Source of the DNA: Pseudoleptotrichia goodfellowii
Lineage (GTDB): Bacteria > Fusobacteriota > Fusobacteriia > Fusobacteriales > Leptotrichiaceae
Direction of reading: 5' to 3'
Assembly: GCF_007990505.1 (NCBI RefSeq)
Contig: NZ_AP019822.1
Location: 1,612,001-1,676,000, forward strand
Length of the DNA stretch: 64,000 bases
Made by a program: the position numbers and the translations under genes. Below, in pieces: positions 47,928 through 57,086 of this stretch (position 1 is its first letter; every line of letters starts with the position of its first letter). The notes beneath the pieces were generated by a model. That model had not been told where the DNA came from, ran no database searches, and saw only the letters and a list, made by a program, of their open reading frames with translations.

Positions 47928-49220
47928 TTAAAATTTATGTGTGTATCCCAATGTGAATACATTTATTGATTTATCATATTTCACTTTTGATTTATCAAGA
48001 CTGACTCCCGGTAGTGCAGTTTTTTCCTTTTCTCCGTTTGAAGAATTATATGAAACATGTGCTATCCCGAATTTCCATTCAGAACTTTCAGTCGGTTTAT
48101 AAGTCAATCCTGCTGCATATATTTGTGAATTTACTGCATATTCAACATCCGTGAATGTATTTCTCGGAGCTCCTGTATCTGCATAGTTAAATCCTGCATG
48201 CAATGTGAATTTTTCATTCAGTCTGTAATCTACTCCGAAATTATATTCATGTCCGTCTTTATATTTGAATCTGTCTAATTTAGCAGCTTTATTGAAATAA
48301 TGTACGTATCCTGCAGAATATGTGAACTTGCCGAAATCTTTAGAAACTCCCAATGACAATACTCCCGGCAAATCTCTTCTGTATTCGGCTCCGTCAGCGT
48401 ACTCAGGATAGAAAAGAGAAATTCCTACAGGTCTTCCTGCTACTGACATTCCTTTATATTCAGTTGCTTTTGCTTTAAATTTCAATTTTACAGGTGTATC
48501 GTATTTTACTGCAAAATTCAATGTGTCTGTAGGTTTATAATCAAATCCTATTGTTCCTCCTACACCGCTTGCAGTTCTTTCAGAATCAAGATGTAATTCA
48601 TTTCCTGTCAGTCCTATAGCTCTTCCTACAAGAGGATTGTAGCTGTAAGTGGCATTTCCTTTAAGTTTTCTCACTCCCAAAACATATTTCAATCCTCCCG
48701 ATACCGAGAATTGATCATTCACTTTGTAAGCTCCGCCTACCATTAACTGATAATATCTGTTTTGTCCTTTAAAACTGTTTTCAGTAAGTTTTGCTCCTAA
48801 ACGTCCTCTTGTCAACTCATTAAAAGCATCTCCCGCAAGTTGAACTCCCACTACACCGTCTTTATATTTTAATGTAGCTCCTCCTGCTATAACACTTGCA
48901 TTTCCGAATAACGAGAAATTATTTTTTTTATACAAAAGATTGAATGAAGGGGCTCCTGCATAGTTATTTGATTTATATTTTTTACCGTTCAATGTCATTG
49001 ATTCTTCTATTAAAGAGTTCTGCATATTTAAATTCAAATATGTTCCATCTTCCAGAAACGCTGTCCCTGCAGGATTATAAAATATTCCTTCTACTGATAT
49101 TTTTCCTGTTTGTGAAGGATTTTGAAAGAATGAAGCAGAGTTATTTGATAAATAATCAATACTTGCTGCACTTAAAATTGTACTTGCCAGTAATGACAAG
49201 ATGGCTATTTTTAATTTCAT
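47928..49220 (-). CDS. Outer membrane protein, OmpP1/FadL/TodX family
   Basis: 430 residues. Signal peptide MKLKIAILSLLASTILSAAS, then the family N-terminus with the plug-like NNSASFFQNPSQTG and FYNPAGTAFL. Alternating beta-strands continue to a C-terminal aromatic (GYTHKF), the signature for outer-membrane assembly. FadL-type channels import hydrophobic compounds such as fatty acids; the substrate here is unknown. It demonstrates a diderm cell envelope. It is monocistronic with its own promoter and a strong terminator, and probably abundant. Confidence 0.9.
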   Translation of the reverse strand: MKLKIAILSLLASTILSAASIDYLSNNSASFFQNPSQTGKISVEGIFYNPAGTAFLEDGTYLNLNMQNSLIEESMTLNGKKYKSNNYAGAPSFNLLYKKNNFSLFGNASVIAGGATLKYKDGVVGVQLAGDAFNELTRGRLGAKLTENSFKGQNRYYQLMVGGAYKVNDQFSVSGGLKYVLGVRKLKGNATYSYNPLVGRAIGLTGNELHLDSERTASGVGGTIGFDYKPTDTLNFAVKYDTPVKLKFKAKATEYKGMSVAGRPVGISLFYPEYADGAEYRRDLPGVLSLGVSKDFGKFTYSAGYVHYFNKAAKLDRFKYKDGHEYNFGVDYRLNEKFTLHAGFNYADTGAPRNTFTDVEYAVNSQIYAAGLTYKPTESSEWKFGIAHVSYNSSNGEKEKTALPGVSLDKSKVKYDKSINVFTLGYTHKF

Positions 49221-49276
49221 ATTTCTCCTTTTCCTTTTCTTAATATTGTATATTATAAAATTTGAAATTCAATAAT

Positions 49277-49305
49277 AATATAACACTAGTTTTTTCATTT
49301 GTCAA
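49277..49305 (-). promoter_or_regulatory. Promoter of the porin gene
   Basis: Minus strand TTGACA (49300-49305), 17 nt, TATATT (49277-49282). Perfect -35 box, about 55 nt upstream of the ATG. Confidence 0.8.
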
Positions 49306-49413
49306 ATTTATTTTGGAAAATTTTTTTATTTTTTCAAAATAAAATCGGAAAGTTCTTTCAATATACAGAATTTACCGATTTTAAGATTTACTTTAATACT
49401 GACTTTCACTTTT

Positions 49414-49629
49414 CTATCCTTGTTCCTGCTGTTTTTCCAATATCATATTTACTTCTTCAATGATAATATCCGGATTTAATCCGTGTGCCGCAATTCCCTC
49501 TCCCAAAGTTTCAGCACTGGAAATTATACAACCTACGCATCCCAATCCGTATCTCATAAGAACTTGTGCTATTATCGGAAATCTTTCTACAGCTTCCATT
49601 ATATTCATATCTTTATCTACTTTTTCCAT
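49414..49629 (-). CDS. DUF1858-domain small protein
   Basis: 71 residues: DMNIMEAVERFPIIAQVLMRYGLGCVGC, then SSAETLGEGIAAHGLNPDIIIEEVN. This is the full DUF1858 domain with its CxxC-like CVGC motif, which suggests redox or metal/heme-ligand chemistry. The family is common in anaerobes and unassigned. It has AGGAGG before the ATG and its own promoter, divergent from malQ. A partial multi-copy relative is at the right end of the window. Confidence 0.88.
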   Translation of the reverse strand: MEKVDKDMNIMEAVERFPIIAQVLMRYGLGCVGCIISSAETLGEGIAAHGLNPDIIIEEVNMILEKQQEQG

Positions 49630-49656
49630 TATACACCTCCTGAGTTATCTGTGTTA

Positions 49657-49685
49657 AGTATAGCAAATAATATATATCAAGTCAA
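49657..49685 (-). promoter_or_regulatory. Promoter of the DUF1858 gene
   Basis: Minus strand TTGACT (49680-49685), 17 nt, TATACT (49657-49662), 28 nt before the ATG. Confidence 0.75.
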
Positions 49686-49725
49686 TGTTTTTATATACAA
49701 CTTATATTACTTTCAAAAATTTAAA

Positions 49726-49754
49726 TAGACTTTTTATTCAATATAATGTATATT
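49726..49754 (+). promoter_or_regulatory. malQ promoter
   Basis: TAGACT (49726-49731), 17 nt, TATATT (49749-49754), divergent from the DUF1858 promoter. No catabolite-repression site was recognised. Confidence 0.6.
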
Positions 49755-49791
49755 ATAGATATAAAATAATTTTAAATTTAGGAGGAAAAAT

Positions 49792-51282
49792 ATGTTTGAA
49801 AGAAGTTCGGGAATTTTGCTTCATCCTACATCTTTACCGGGAAAATACGGTATAGGTACTTTAGGATATGAAGCTCGTAAATTTATAGACTTTCTGAAAA
49901 AATCTAATCAGAAATTATGGCAAATATTTCCTTTAGGCCCTACAGGATACGGAGATTCTCCTTATCAGTCCTTTTCGTCTTTTGCGGGAAATCCTTATCT
50001 GATTGATTTCGATATATTAATTTCGGACGGTTTACTTCAAAATGAAGATTTTGAAAATATATTCTGGGGAGAAAATCCTGAATACATTGACTACGGAGTA
50101 ATATATAATCAAAAATTTCCGTTATTAAAAAAAGCATATGACAGTTTCAAAAGCGGAAATTTCAATCATCTGGAAGAAGAGTTTACAGGATTTAAAGAAA
50201 AAAACAATTCATGGCTTGAGGATTATTCACTTTTTATTTCTTTGAAAAATCATTTTAACGGACTTCCCTGGATTCAATGGCCTGAAGATATAAAATTAAG
50301 AAAATCTTCAGCATTGGAAAGTTATAAAAAAGAACTTAGTGATGAAACAGAATTTCAAAAATTTATTCAGTTTTTATTTTTTAAACAATGGTATGAAATT
50401 AAAAAATATGCTGAAGAGAATAATGTTAAAATTATCGGCGATATTCCTATATTTGTCGCAGCAGATAGTGCCGACACATGGGCAAATCCTGAAATATTTT
50501 TATTTGACGATGAACTTAATCCGGTAAAAGTTGCAGGTGTTCCGCCTGATTATTTCAGCGAAACAGGGCAACTATGGGGAAATCCTTTATATAACTGGGA
50601 AAAATTAAAAGAAACTGATTATAAGTGGTGGATAGAAAGAATTAAAACCAATTTATCCCTTTACGATATTATCAGAATTGATCATTTCAGAGGTTTTGAA
50701 GCATACTGGGCAGTGCCTTTCGGCGATGAAACTGCTCAAAACGGAACATGGCAGAAAGGTCCGGGAATCGACTTATTCAATGCAATAAAAAAAGAATTGG
50801 GAGATTTGCCTATTATTGCTGAAGATTTAGGACATTTAACCGAAGAAGTTATCACTTTAAGAGAAGATACAGGCTTTCCGGGAATGAAAATTTTAGGTTT
50901 TGCCTTTGATTCCAACGAAGAAAACGACTATCTTCCGCACACTTATATTAAAAACTGTGTTGTTTATACAGGTACTCATGACAACGATACATTAATCGGA
51001 TGGTTTGAAAAAGCAAATGAAAGTGACAGAAACTTTACGAGAGAATATTTGAATATAGCCGATCATTCGGAAATAAACTGGGCAATTTTAAAAGGAGCAT
51101 GGCGTTCCGTGGCAAGTATTGCAATAGCACCTGTTCAGGATTTTTTAGGACTGGGCAGTGAAGCAAGAATAAATACTCCGGGAGTTGCTTCAGGCAACTG
51201 GCAATGGAGATTGAAAGACGGTTTATTAACTGATGAGCTTGCTCAAAGAATTGGAAGAATAACTAAAATATACGGAAGATGA
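49792..51282 (+). CDS. malQ: 4-alpha-glucanotransferase (amylomaltase)
   Basis: 496 residues, GH77. It transfers glucan segments between maltodextrins, feeding longer chains to GlgP. Motifs: LLHPTSLPGKYGIGTLG, IRIDHFRGFEAYW (catalytic Asp), IIAEDLGHLTEEV (Glu) and YTGTHDNDTLIGW (His-Asp). Length matches bacterial short MalQ. AGGAGG precedes the ATG. It is convergent with glgP, with a shared terminator between them. Confidence 0.97.
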   Translation: MFERSSGILLHPTSLPGKYGIGTLGYEARKFIDFLKKSNQKLWQIFPLGPTGYGDSPYQSFSSFAGNPYLIDFDILISDGLLQNEDFENIFWGENPEYIDYGVIYNQKFPLLKKAYDSFKSGNFNHLEEEFTGFKEKNNSWLEDYSLFISLKNHFNGLPWIQWPEDIKLRKSSALESYKKELSDETEFQKFIQFLFFKQWYEIKKYAEENNVKIIGDIPIFVAADSADTWANPEIFLFDDELNPVKVAGVPPDYFSETGQLWGNPLYNWEKLKETDYKWWIERIKTNLSLYDIIRIDHFRGFEAYWAVPFGDETAQNGTWQKGPGIDLFNAIKKELGDLPIIAEDLGHLTEEVITLREDTGFPGMKILGFAFDSNEENDYLPHTYIKNCVVYTGTHDNDTLIGWFEKANESDRNFTREYLNIADHSEINWAILKGAWRSVASIAIAPVQDFLGLGSEARINTPGVASGNWQWRLKDGLLTDELAQRIGRITKIYGR

Positions 51283-51284
51283 TT

Positions 51285-51313
51285 AAAAAGGAGTGCTGCT
51301 ACACTCCTTTTTT
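51285..51313. terminator. Bidirectional terminator between malQ and glgP
   Basis: AAAAAGGAGTG (51285-51295) pairs with CACTCCTTTTT (51302-51312) around CTGCTA. Runs on both sides let it act in both directions. It is nearly identical to the terminator of the type I toxin-antitoxin locus at 60033-60061. Confidence 0.9.
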
Positions 51314-51336
51314 CTCAGTTTAAAAATTTTACTTTA

Positions 51337-53799
51337 CTAATCTATATAATCCTCAACTTTTACAGGATGAATATTCCAAATATCTTTCGCATATTCGGCT
51401 ATTGTTCTGTCTGAACTGAATTTTCCTGCATTTGCTATATTTTTCAACATTTTTTTTGCCCAGTTTCTTTTATCTTTGTATGCTTTTTGAAGTTCCGTCT
51501 GTGCATTTCTGTATGAAGAAAAATCTCTCAATACAAAGTAAACATCAGGTCTTCCTCCGTCCACTCCGTATAAAAGTGATGCCTGCAGTTCTCTGAATAT
51601 TCCTGTATGATTATCATCGTAAGTTCCGTCAGACAACTGATCTATAACTTTTGTCAAACCTTCAACTACATTATATTCTTCCATTGGATTATATTTACCG
51701 TATCCTTCAAGCCTTACAACTTCATCTGCTTTAAGTCCGAATATAAATTCATTTTCAGCTCCTGCTTCTTCCACTATTTCAACATTTGCACCGTCTAAAG
51801 TACCCATTGTTATTGCTCCGTTTAACATAAACTTCATATTTCCCGTTCCCGAAGCCTCTTTACTCGCTGTAGAAATTTGCTCGGAAACATCTGCAGCAGG
51901 GAATATTTTTTCTGCAAGAGAAACTCTGTAATTTTCCAAAAACACTACTTTTATTTTACCGTTAATATCAGGATCGTTATTTACTCTTTCTGCAACGGCA
52001 TTTATTAATTTTATTATTCCTTTAGCTCTTCTGTATCCGGCTGCCGCTTTAGCTCCGAATATAAATGTTCTCGGCTCTACATCAAGCAAAGGATTTTCTT
52101 TAAGTTTATTATATAAATCCATTATATGCAGCACATTCAATAACTGTCTTTTATACTCGTGAAGTCTTTTTACCTGAACGTCAAATATGGAATGAGGATT
52201 TACATCAATTCCTGTAGTTTCTTTTATATATTCTGCCAATTTCTGTTTGTTACTGAATTTTATCTCAGTCAGTCTGTTCAACACATTATCATCATCAATA
52301 AACTGTTCAAGTTTTTTCAACTCATACAAATCAGTAATCCATTTGTCACCTATCAGCTCTGTAATCAATCCTGCCAATTCAGGATTTGATTTTAACAGCC
52401 ATCTTCTTTGAGTAATTCCGTTTGTTTTGTTTTGGAATTTTTCAGGGTATAATTCATACCATTCTTTCAATTCAGAATTTTTTAAAATTTCAGTATGTAA
52501 AGCTGCAACTCCGTTTACAGTGTGAGACCCTACTATTGCAAGCCACGCCATTCTGATTTGTCCGTTTCCGATAATTGCCATTTCCTGCTTTTTCTGCCAG
52601 TCATCAGGATATTTTTCGTTAAGTTCTTCCATAAATCTTCTGTTAATTTCTTCAACAATCTGATATATTCTCGGCAATAACGGCTGAAATAACGAAATTT
52701 CCCATTTTTCCAATGCTTCGGATAAAATCGTATGGTTTGTATAAGAGAATACATTTTTACAAATATTCCATGCTTCTCCCCAATTCAATTTTTCATAATC
52801 CAAAAGGATTCTCATTAATTCCGGTATTGATACTACAGGATGTGTATCGTTCAGCTGTATTGCAACTTTTTCATGGAATTTTGAAAAATCATTTCCGTAT
52901 AATGATTTATATCTTCTTACTATATCCTGTAATGATGCCGAAGTAAAGAAAAACTGCTGTTTAAGTCTTAACAGTTTTCCGTCTTTTTCAGTATCATTAG
53001 GATAAAGAACTCTCGATATATCTTCAGCCTGTACTGCATTTTCCGAGGCAAGCAGATATTTCTGGTCATTAAATAATTTCAAGTCAAATCCTTCAGGCGA
53101 TCTTGCTTCCCAAAGTCTCAAAGTATTTACAGTGTCATTTCCGTATCCTATAATAGGAATATCATACGCTACAGCATTTACATTTTCAGTATTCACTCTT
53201 TTAAAATATTCTTTTCCTACTTCATCTCTATGTACTTCTATCTGTCCGCCGAATTTTATTTCAAAAACTCTGTCCATTCTTTTTATTGACCAAGGATCTC
53301 CGAATTTTGTCCAATCATCGGGATATTCTACCTGGAATCCGTTTTCTATTCTCTGATCAAACATTCCGTATTTATATCTTAAGCCGTAACCGTGCCCCGG
53401 AAGTTCAAGGGTAGCAAGTGAATCAAGAAAACATGCAGCAAGTCTTCCTAAACCTCCGTTTCCAAGTCCTGCGTCCATTTCCTGATCTTCTACTTTATTA
53501 ATATCAACTCCCAATTCCTCAAGAGTTTCTTTCACAGCATCATTTATCTGCAAATTAATCAGATTATTCCCCAAATATCGCCCCATTAAAAACTCTGCAG
53601 AAAAATAATACATTTGTTTTACCTGTTTTTTCGCATAAGTTTTTTTTGTGTTGTACCAGTTTTCCACTATATAGTCAAGAGTTGCTCTTGATGCTGCATA
53701 ATATATTTCATATTCATGAGCTTCTTCTATAGTTTTACCGTACTGTCTTCTCAACTTTCTGAGAATACTGTCTTTTAACTGAGATTTATCAATCTTCAT
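51337..53799 (-). CDS. glgP: Glycogen/maltodextrin phosphorylase
   Basis: 820 residues, GT35. It releases glucose-1-phosphate from alpha-glucans using PLP. The PLP lysine lies in EASGTGNMKFMLNGAIT; others are EDQEMDAGLGNGGLGRLAACFLDS (split), HPVVSIPELMRILLD, and QVKRLHEYKRQLLN. Length is that of the bacterial GlgP/MalP family. Together with convergent malQ and the TrmB-type gene upstream it forms a glucan-use neighbourhood. The start MKIDKSQLKDSILRK follows AGGA. Confidence 0.97.
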   Translation of the reverse strand: MKIDKSQLKDSILRKLRRQYGKTIEEAHEYEIYYAASRATLDYIVENWYNTKKTYAKKQVKQMYYFSAEFLMGRYLGNNLINLQINDAVKETLEELGVDINKVEDQEMDAGLGNGGLGRLAACFLDSLATLELPGHGYGLRYKYGMFDQRIENGFQVEYPDDWTKFGDPWSIKRMDRVFEIKFGGQIEVHRDEVGKEYFKRVNTENVNAVAYDIPIIGYGNDTVNTLRLWEARSPEGFDLKLFNDQKYLLASENAVQAEDISRVLYPNDTEKDGKLLRLKQQFFFTSASLQDIVRRYKSLYGNDFSKFHEKVAIQLNDTHPVVSIPELMRILLDYEKLNWGEAWNICKNVFSYTNHTILSEALEKWEISLFQPLLPRIYQIVEEINRRFMEELNEKYPDDWQKKQEMAIIGNGQIRMAWLAIVGSHTVNGVAALHTEILKNSELKEWYELYPEKFQNKTNGITQRRWLLKSNPELAGLITELIGDKWITDLYELKKLEQFIDDDNVLNRLTEIKFSNKQKLAEYIKETTGIDVNPHSIFDVQVKRLHEYKRQLLNVLHIMDLYNKLKENPLLDVEPRTFIFGAKAAAGYRRAKGIIKLINAVAERVNNDPDINGKIKVVFLENYRVSLAEKIFPAADVSEQISTASKEASGTGNMKFMLNGAITMGTLDGANVEIVEEAGAENEFIFGLKADEVVRLEGYGKYNPMEEYNVVEGLTKVIDQLSDGTYDDNHTGIFRELQASLLYGVDGGRPDVYFVLRDFSSYRNAQTELQKAYKDKRNWAKKMLKNIANAGKFSSDRTIAEYAKDIWNIHPVKVEDYID

Positions 53800-53893
53800 C
53801 TTTCCTCCTACAATTTTTGTTATTCCCCGTATATTATTTTTGTATTATCATGTTATTATACACATTTTTTATAAATATTTCAATTTATTTATC

Positions 53894-53916
53894 TTCCTTT
53901 TTTACAAAAAAGGAAA
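53894..53916. repeat. 23-nt palindromic repeat, left copy
   Basis: TTCC-TTTTTT-AC-AAAAAA-GGAAA, identical to 54228-54250. CC-T6 and A6-GG can pair as a hairpin. Confidence 0.7.
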
Positions 53917-53931
53917 GGAAAAAACGGGCAA

Positions 53932-53974
53932 TTCAAATTTTACATATTCAAAAATGTACGTTGTAAAATCTGAA
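53932..53974. repeat. Hairpin repeat element, copy B (internally deleted)
   Basis: TTCAAATTTTACA (53932-53944) pairs with TGTAAAATCTGAA (53962-53974). Compared with the reverse complement of the element at 3670-3775 it keeps both outer arms (ACATA-TTCAAAAATGT then ACGTTGTAAAAT) but lacks the central about 55 nt. The gap 53800-54291 otherwise contains AT-rich sequence and copies of the other repeats listed here. Confidence 0.7.
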
Positions 53975-54082
53975 TATTACTATTTTAATATAATTTAATA
54001 ATTTATAGTTTATAAGAATTAAAACTTTTTAAAAATATTTATTAAAATCGAACTTTAATAATCTATCTCATTTCTCAACATT

Positions 54083-54208
54083 AAAATTTTACTTCGAGAA
54101 ATACAATCCGGAACGTTATAAAAACAACTGTCTGAGCGAGGATTTTTAATCCGAAACGAGTTTGTTGTTTTTATAGTGGAGCGAGTTATTTCGAGTTAGT
54201 AAAATTTT
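54083..54208. repeat. Large hairpin repeat element, copy C
   Basis: Nested inverted repeat of 126 bp: outer AAAATTTTACT (54083-54093)/AGTAAAATTTT (54198-54208), middle TATAAAAACAAC (54117-54128)/GTTGTTTTTATA (54164-54175, perfect), inner GGATT (54140-54144)/AATCC (54148-54152). GAGCGAG- and CGAAACGAG-type bulges recall those of copy A. Confidence 0.75.
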
Positions 54209-54227
54209 AGTCAGACGGTTTTTTCGT

Positions 54228-54250
54228 TTCCTTTTTTACAAAAAAGGAAA
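54228..54250. repeat. 23-nt palindromic repeat, right copy
   Basis: Identical to 53894-53916. Together they bracket both hairpin elements in the glgP-trmB gap. Confidence 0.7.
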
Positions 54251-54291
54251 ATAAAAATTTTTACCTACTTTAATTTAAAAAGTAGAAGATT

Positions 54292-55116
54292 TTACTTTTT
54301 CTTCTCAAAAACCGATTCTATAAATGTTTCTTCAAACACTTCTTCTCCGTACACTCTCTCAATTTTATTGACATATATATTGTTATGAATATTTTCCGCC
54401 AACACTTTTACAAGTATTTTGTTTTCTGTCGACATACCTACAAATCCTTCTCCTGCCTCTTCACAGGAAAATCCTTTTACAATGTCCGAAACCATTATAA
54501 TTTCTTTTTCCTCTTTTTTGAAAAATTTATTATAGGCATTGTATATTTTAAGATTATATACATTATAATTCTCAAAAATATTTCCTGATTCGCTTACTTC
54601 CTTATTAAAATCAACTATCATTTCCCCGTAATTAAAAATAAATATTTTTATTCCTGCTTTTACCATTTTCAAAATTTCTTCTCTAAACAGATAAATATCT
54701 ATGTTTGTGCTTATATACACCTCATCTGAAGCATTTAGTATCATCTCTTTTATTTTTAAAATCAGACTTTCTTCACTATAAAGTTCATAGAATCTTGTTT
54801 CACCTGTTTTATTTCTTATTTTCAAAAATTCCTTTTCCAAAAACTCGGCTTTATTCTGCCATTCTTCTTTCAATTTTGAAATTATTTCCATCGGCTCTGT
54901 TGCCATATAGTTTTTCTTGTCCTCTTCAGTAGGAACCGTATAAATATAACCTTTTTCACAAAGCCTCTCAAGAGCATTATAAATAGCACTTCTGGAAATA
55001 TCTGTTTTCTTTGAAATTTGTGTTCCGTTGGACATAGGAACATTTAAAACTTCCATATATACTTCGGCTTCAACTTTGGAAAAGCCGAATTTTTGCAACT
55101 CGGAAATTATATCCAT
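54292..55116 (-). CDS. TrmB-family transcriptional regulator
   Basis: 274 residues. The N-terminal winged helix (about 1-75) reads LQKFGFSKVEAEVYMEVL, ISKKTDISRSAIYNALERL and KGYIYTVPTE. A coiled segment follows, then a C-terminal phospholipase-D-like/TrmB effector region (VYISTNIDIYLF, VKAGIKIFIFNYGE). TrmB proteins regulate sugar and maltodextrin genes in archaea and some bacteria. Its placement upstream of glgP fits control of glucan metabolism, but the repeat-filled gap separates them and no operator was identified. Confidence 0.85.
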   Translation of the reverse strand: MDIISELQKFGFSKVEAEVYMEVLNVPMSNGTQISKKTDISRSAIYNALERLCEKGYIYTVPTEEDKKNYMATEPMEIISKLKEEWQNKAEFLEKEFLKIRNKTGETRFYELYSEESLILKIKEMILNASDEVYISTNIDIYLFREEILKMVKAGIKIFIFNYGEMIVDFNKEVSESGNIFENYNVYNLKIYNAYNKFFKKEEKEIIMVSDIVKGFSCEEAGEGFVGMSTENKILVKVLAENIHNNIYVNKIERVYGEEVFEETFIESVFEKKK

Positions 55117-55166
55117 AAAATTCCTTTCATTAATCTTTAGATTTTCATAAAAATTTCAAACTGCTC

Positions 55167-56714
55167 TTAATCTATTCCAGTCAGCTCCTGATAAAGAGTT
55201 TTTATAAAGCTGTCAGTCATTCCCGAAATATAGTCTGTTACAAGGAGCAACCTCAAATAAAGTTTATAGGCAAAAATTTCTTCCTTTTTATCGGCTTTTA
55301 AATCCTGTGATTTTATATTTTTTTCAAATAATTCACTGTAATATTTGTAAATATGTCTTTGATTTTCCGATAAAATAGCTATATATTTGGAATCTATCCC
55401 TGCCATTTCATCTTCATAAGGAGTATCCCAGTACAAGACCGAATTTACAAAATTTGTCAGAAAATAGTTAATTATATTATTTGCCGCAATTTCCATTTTT
55501 AAAATGGCTTTAGACTCGAAAACTTCTTCAAACGCCAAGTTTTTTAAGACTTTCAACAGTTTTTCAGCTTCTGTTCCTTTAAATAAATCGGTTTTAAATT
55601 CACCATTCATTATCTGCTCATAATTTTCGATAAAAGAATTTACAACAGAACTTATAAATATTCCCTGTATGGACACTATCCATCTTTGAACTGCATACAA
55701 TTCAGGGCTGTCATAGGATTTTTCTTTTGCATATTTTTTATAAGTTATAAGATTTTTATAAAGCCGTTCGTCCTCAGGAACATTTACTTTCAGGCTCTCG
55801 ATTAAATTTTCAAAAGAAATAAAACCTTTTTTCATACCGTCTTCAATATCCGCAGTACAATAAGCTATATCATCTGCAGCTTCGAGAAGAAAAGTCAAAG
55901 GATGTCTGTAAATTTCTCCTGTTTCTTCATTATAAGTTCCGGTACTTTTCACTATATTTTCAAACAACTCTTTTTCCGAATAATAATATCCCATTTTTTT
56001 CGTTTTTATATCGCCGCTTTTTTTATCGATATGCAGCGAATCCACAGGATATTTTATAAGTGTATTCAACAGTGCAAAAGTAAGATTCATACCGTTTTCA
56101 TCTACTAAAAAATGCAGTTTAGAAACTACTCTTATCGCCTGTGCATTTCCTTCAAAATTTATGAAATCATGACACATCTGTGTATTAAGTATTTCGTTTA
56201 ATTTTTTGTATTCGCCCTGACTGTCTTTTATTTTTATTTCTTCAAGATTTTTTATAAACCAGGCTCTTACAGTATCTTCTCCGAAATGCCCAAAAGGAGG
56301 ATTTCCTATATCATGAAGTAAGCCCGAACTTGCGAGAATATTTGTTATCCCATTGGCTTCTTCATGCCCGAAATTATTATCCAGATTTCTTCTTATTATC
56401 TCATCTGCGACCGACTGGGCAAGAGATCTAGCAAAAGATGAAACCTCTATAGAGTGAGTAAGTCTCGTTCTTATAAAATCATTTTTTTCAAGGGGAAAAA
56501 CCTGAGTTTTATCTTGAAGTCTTCTGAAAGAAGCACTGCTGAGTATTCTGTGATAATCTCTTTCAAAATCACTTCTCAAATCGCTGTAAGGCTTTTCTTT
56601 ACTCCTGTTAAATGCCTCTTCCGGTTCTTCCTGTCTGTTTCCTCTCTTGTTACTTCTCGGTCTTTGGCTATTTACCGACAGTAAATTTTTCCAGTTCATT
56701 TTATATTTTTTCAT
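55167..56714 (-). CDS. dgt: Deoxyguanosinetriphosphate triphosphohydrolase
   Basis: 515 residues, HD-domain enzyme that hydrolyses dGTP to deoxyguanosine and triphosphate. Family motifs: RSDFERDYHRILSSASFRRLQ, DKTQVFPL, RTRLTHSIEVSSFAR, the metal site LLHDIGNPPFGHFGE and EAADDIAYCTADIEDG. The frame opens at 56759, but that part lies in a terminator hairpin; ATG 56712-56714 follows AAGGAAAA with good spacing (MKKYKMNWKNLL). Length matches the Dgt type rather than short HD proteins. Confidence 0.93.
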   Translation of the reverse strand: MKKYKMNWKNLLSVNSQRPRSNKRGNRQEEPEEAFNRSKEKPYSDLRSDFERDYHRILSSASFRRLQDKTQVFPLEKNDFIRTRLTHSIEVSSFARSLAQSVADEIIRRNLDNNFGHEEANGITNILASSGLLHDIGNPPFGHFGEDTVRAWFIKNLEEIKIKDSQGEYKKLNEILNTQMCHDFINFEGNAQAIRVVSKLHFLVDENGMNLTFALLNTLIKYPVDSLHIDKKSGDIKTKKMGYYYSEKELFENIVKSTGTYNEETGEIYRHPLTFLLEAADDIAYCTADIEDGMKKGFISFENLIESLKVNVPEDERLYKNLITYKKYAKEKSYDSPELYAVQRWIVSIQGIFISSVVNSFIENYEQIMNGEFKTDLFKGTEAEKLLKVLKNLAFEEVFESKAILKMEIAANNIINYFLTNFVNSVLYWDTPYEDEMAGIDSKYIAILSENQRHIYKYYSELFEKNIKSQDLKADKKEEIFAYKLYLRLLLVTDYISGMTDSFIKTLYQELTGID

Positions 56715-56741
56715 AAAATTTTCCTTTCCCGTTACAAAAAC

Positions 56742-56784
56742 AGGTTGTCCCAAAAGCAATAATATACTTTTATTGAGACAACCT
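56742..56784 (-). terminator. Terminator between yggT and dgt
   Basis: AGGTTGTC (56742-56749) pairs with GACAACCT (56777-56784), with an inner AAAAG/CTTTT extension. On the minus strand it is followed by TGTTTTTG, 5 nt after the yggT stop. Confidence 0.75.
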
Positions 56785-56789
56785 TTATT

Positions 56790-57059
56790 TTAAACAACTG
56801 AAAAATAATAAAGTCTTCCTATTATTGATTTTAATAAATTCAATACAGTTATTCCTATTATCGGCGATATATCAATATTCATATTCCCTGCAGGAATTAT
56901 TATTCTGAATAATCTCAAATAAGGATCCGTCAGTTTATTTATAAATCTGAAAAACGGACTTTGATTTCTTCCGTCAACCCACGAACCTAAAACCGATATT
57001 AATATAATGATAGAATACAAATCTATAACTTTATAGCATAAAAATAAAACCGTTTCCAT
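56790..57059 (-). CDS. YggT-family membrane protein
   Basis: 89 residues with two hydrophobic segments (about 3-23 and 60-82) around a SWVDGRNQSPFFRFINKLTDPYLRLFR loop (split), typical for YggT. It ends with IDISPIIGITVLNLLKSI. Family members contribute to osmotic/ionic stress resistance or cell-division region placement (YlmG). It follows pgsA by 27 nt in one operon. Confidence 0.88.
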   Translation of the reverse strand: METVLFLCYKVIDLYSIIILISVLGSWVDGRNQSPFFRFINKLTDPYLRLFRIIIPAGNMNIDISPIIGITVLNLLKSIIGRLYYFSVV

Positions 57060-57086
57060 TTTTCTCCTTTACTTTCCGAATAATTA

